A DNA stretch of 64,000 nt, taken from Devosia sp. Root685. Its GTDB lineage: Bacteria; Pseudomonadota; Alphaproteobacteria; Rhizobiales; Devosiaceae. Location of the stretch: the NCBI RefSeq assembly GCF_001427875.1, contig NZ_LMHK01000002.1:801028-865027 (forward strand). Direction: 5' to 3'. Every line of letters begins with the position of its first letter. Position 1 is the first letter of the stretch. The position numbers and the translations under genes are program-made. Shown one piece after another: positions 63,477-64,000 of the stretch. The notes beneath the pieces were generated by a model. The model saw only the letters and a program-made list of their open reading frames with translations. It was not told where the DNA came from and did not search any database.

Positions 63477-64000
63477 CTATTCGGTGTGCTCAGCAACCTC
63501 CGGCACCTTTGCCGGCGCCGCCTTGGCGCCGGTCATAAAGGCGACGGCATCCGACATCGTATAGTCCTTGGGGTCAATGACGCAGAGGCGCCGTCCAAGC
63601 CGATGAACATGAATGCGGTCGGCGACTTCAAAAACATGCGGCATGTTGTGACTGATCAGGATGATCGGAATGCCGCGCGCCCTTACATCCTGGATCAGCT
63701 CCAGCACCCGCCGCGACTCCTTGACGCCCAGGGCCGCGGTCGGCTCATCGAGAATGATCACCTTGGACCCGAACGCTGCCGCCCGCGCCACGGCGACCCC
63801 CTGCCGCTGCCCACCGGACAGGGTCTCGACGGCCTGATTGATGTTCTGGATCGTCATCAGGCCGAGGTCGGAGAGTTTTTCCCGCGCAATCCGCTCCATG
63901 GCTGGCGCATCACCTTGCCCATGAAGCCGGGCTTCCTCAGTTCGCGCCCCATGAACATATTGTCGGCGATGGAGAGCGCCGGCGACATGGCGAGCGTCTG
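63477..64000 (-). pseudogene. Sugar ABC transporter ATPase, frameshifted and cut by the window edge
   Basis: Reading leftward from the edge gives QTLAMSPALSIADNMFMGRE then LRKPGFMGKVMRQP, which runs into a stop at 63857-63859. A second frame resumes at about 63899 with MERIAREKLSDLG and continues through [37 protein letters not shown] and HNMPHVFEVADRIHVHRLGRR to 63477. Both parts belong to a FrcA-type sugar ATPase that normally runs continuously, so one net base is missing (or two are extra) near 63900-63908. It may be a real mutation or a sequencing error. Confidence 0.78.

Noticed and set aside
1..64000. tRNA, rRNA, CRISPR, phage or insertion-sequence genes
   Set aside because: No repeat array, transposase, integrase or tRNA/rRNA-like segment was recognised. 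The single REP-like element is the only repeat noted.

Overview
The window is GC-rich with short intergenic gaps and many 4-11 bp start/stop overlaps. It carries several sugar ABC-transporter operons, a caa3-type oxidase, PQQ glucose dehydrogenase, treY/treZ and promoters of the alphaproteobacterial EcfG type (GGAAC, 16-17 bases, cGTT). This points to a free-living alphaproteobacterium, most likely Hyphomicrobiales. A Devosia-like genus is only a guess. I saw no rRNA, tRNA, CRISPR array, phage, integrase or insertion sequence.

Layout. 0-7 kb: a cut-off membrane-protein gene; an SDR / AhpD-like / SigJ-type ECF sigma operon; a bestrophin; a TetR regulator and an SDR that share an 8-6-8 inverted-repeat operator; an AraC regulator; an epoxide hydrolase. 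7-18.5 kb: a nine-gene minus-strand operon encoding a ribose/erythritol-type ABC importer, a SorC regulator, an aldo/keto reductase, a GlpD-like dehydrogenase, a class I aldolase, an FGGY kinase and a GMC oxidoreductase. It reads as a polyol or sugar catabolic route ending in a retro-aldol step. 18.7-21.3 kb: a LysR regulator divergent from a methylmalonate-semialdehyde dehydrogenase. 21.3-30.8 kb: a second carbohydrate ABC importer with a TIM-barrel isomerase, divergent from a LacI regulator, guanine deaminase and a second GMC oxidoreductase. A perfect 18-bp palindrome lies between the two arms. 30.8-33.6 kb: a siderophore-type iron ABC importer.

33.7-39.5 kb holds small stress-type proteins, an isochorismatase-family hydrolase coupled to a luciferase-like flavoprotein, treZ and a DUF6766-type membrane protein. 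39.5-48.1 kb is a respiratory block: a tri-heme cytochrome c, CtaG, a fused COX I+III, a COX II fused to cytochrome c, cytochrome b561 and PQQ glucose dehydrogenase. 48.2-55.5 kb contains an SDR, a Gln/Gly-rich disordered protein, a ClpP-like protein, a VWA plus J-domain pair, a Crp regulator, manganese catalase and DUF4142. 55.5-63.4 kb is a glucan-to-NADPH operon (GH15 glucoamylase, gnd, zwf, polyphosphate-type glucokinase, treY). The window ends in a frameshifted sugar ABC ATPase.

The strongest overall signal is regulatory. Exact EcfG-type promoters sit 20-48 bases upstream of the oxidase operon, PQQ dehydrogenase, SDR, Gln/Gly-rich protein, ClpP-like protein and Mn catalase. Weaker matches precede cytochrome b561, a PRC-barrel protein and a DUF6894 protein. 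Roughly 35-54.4 kb therefore looks like a general-stress-response island that includes a terminal oxidase. The two best candidates for undescribed metabolism are the nine-gene polyol operon and the guanine-deaminase/GMC/ABC locus.
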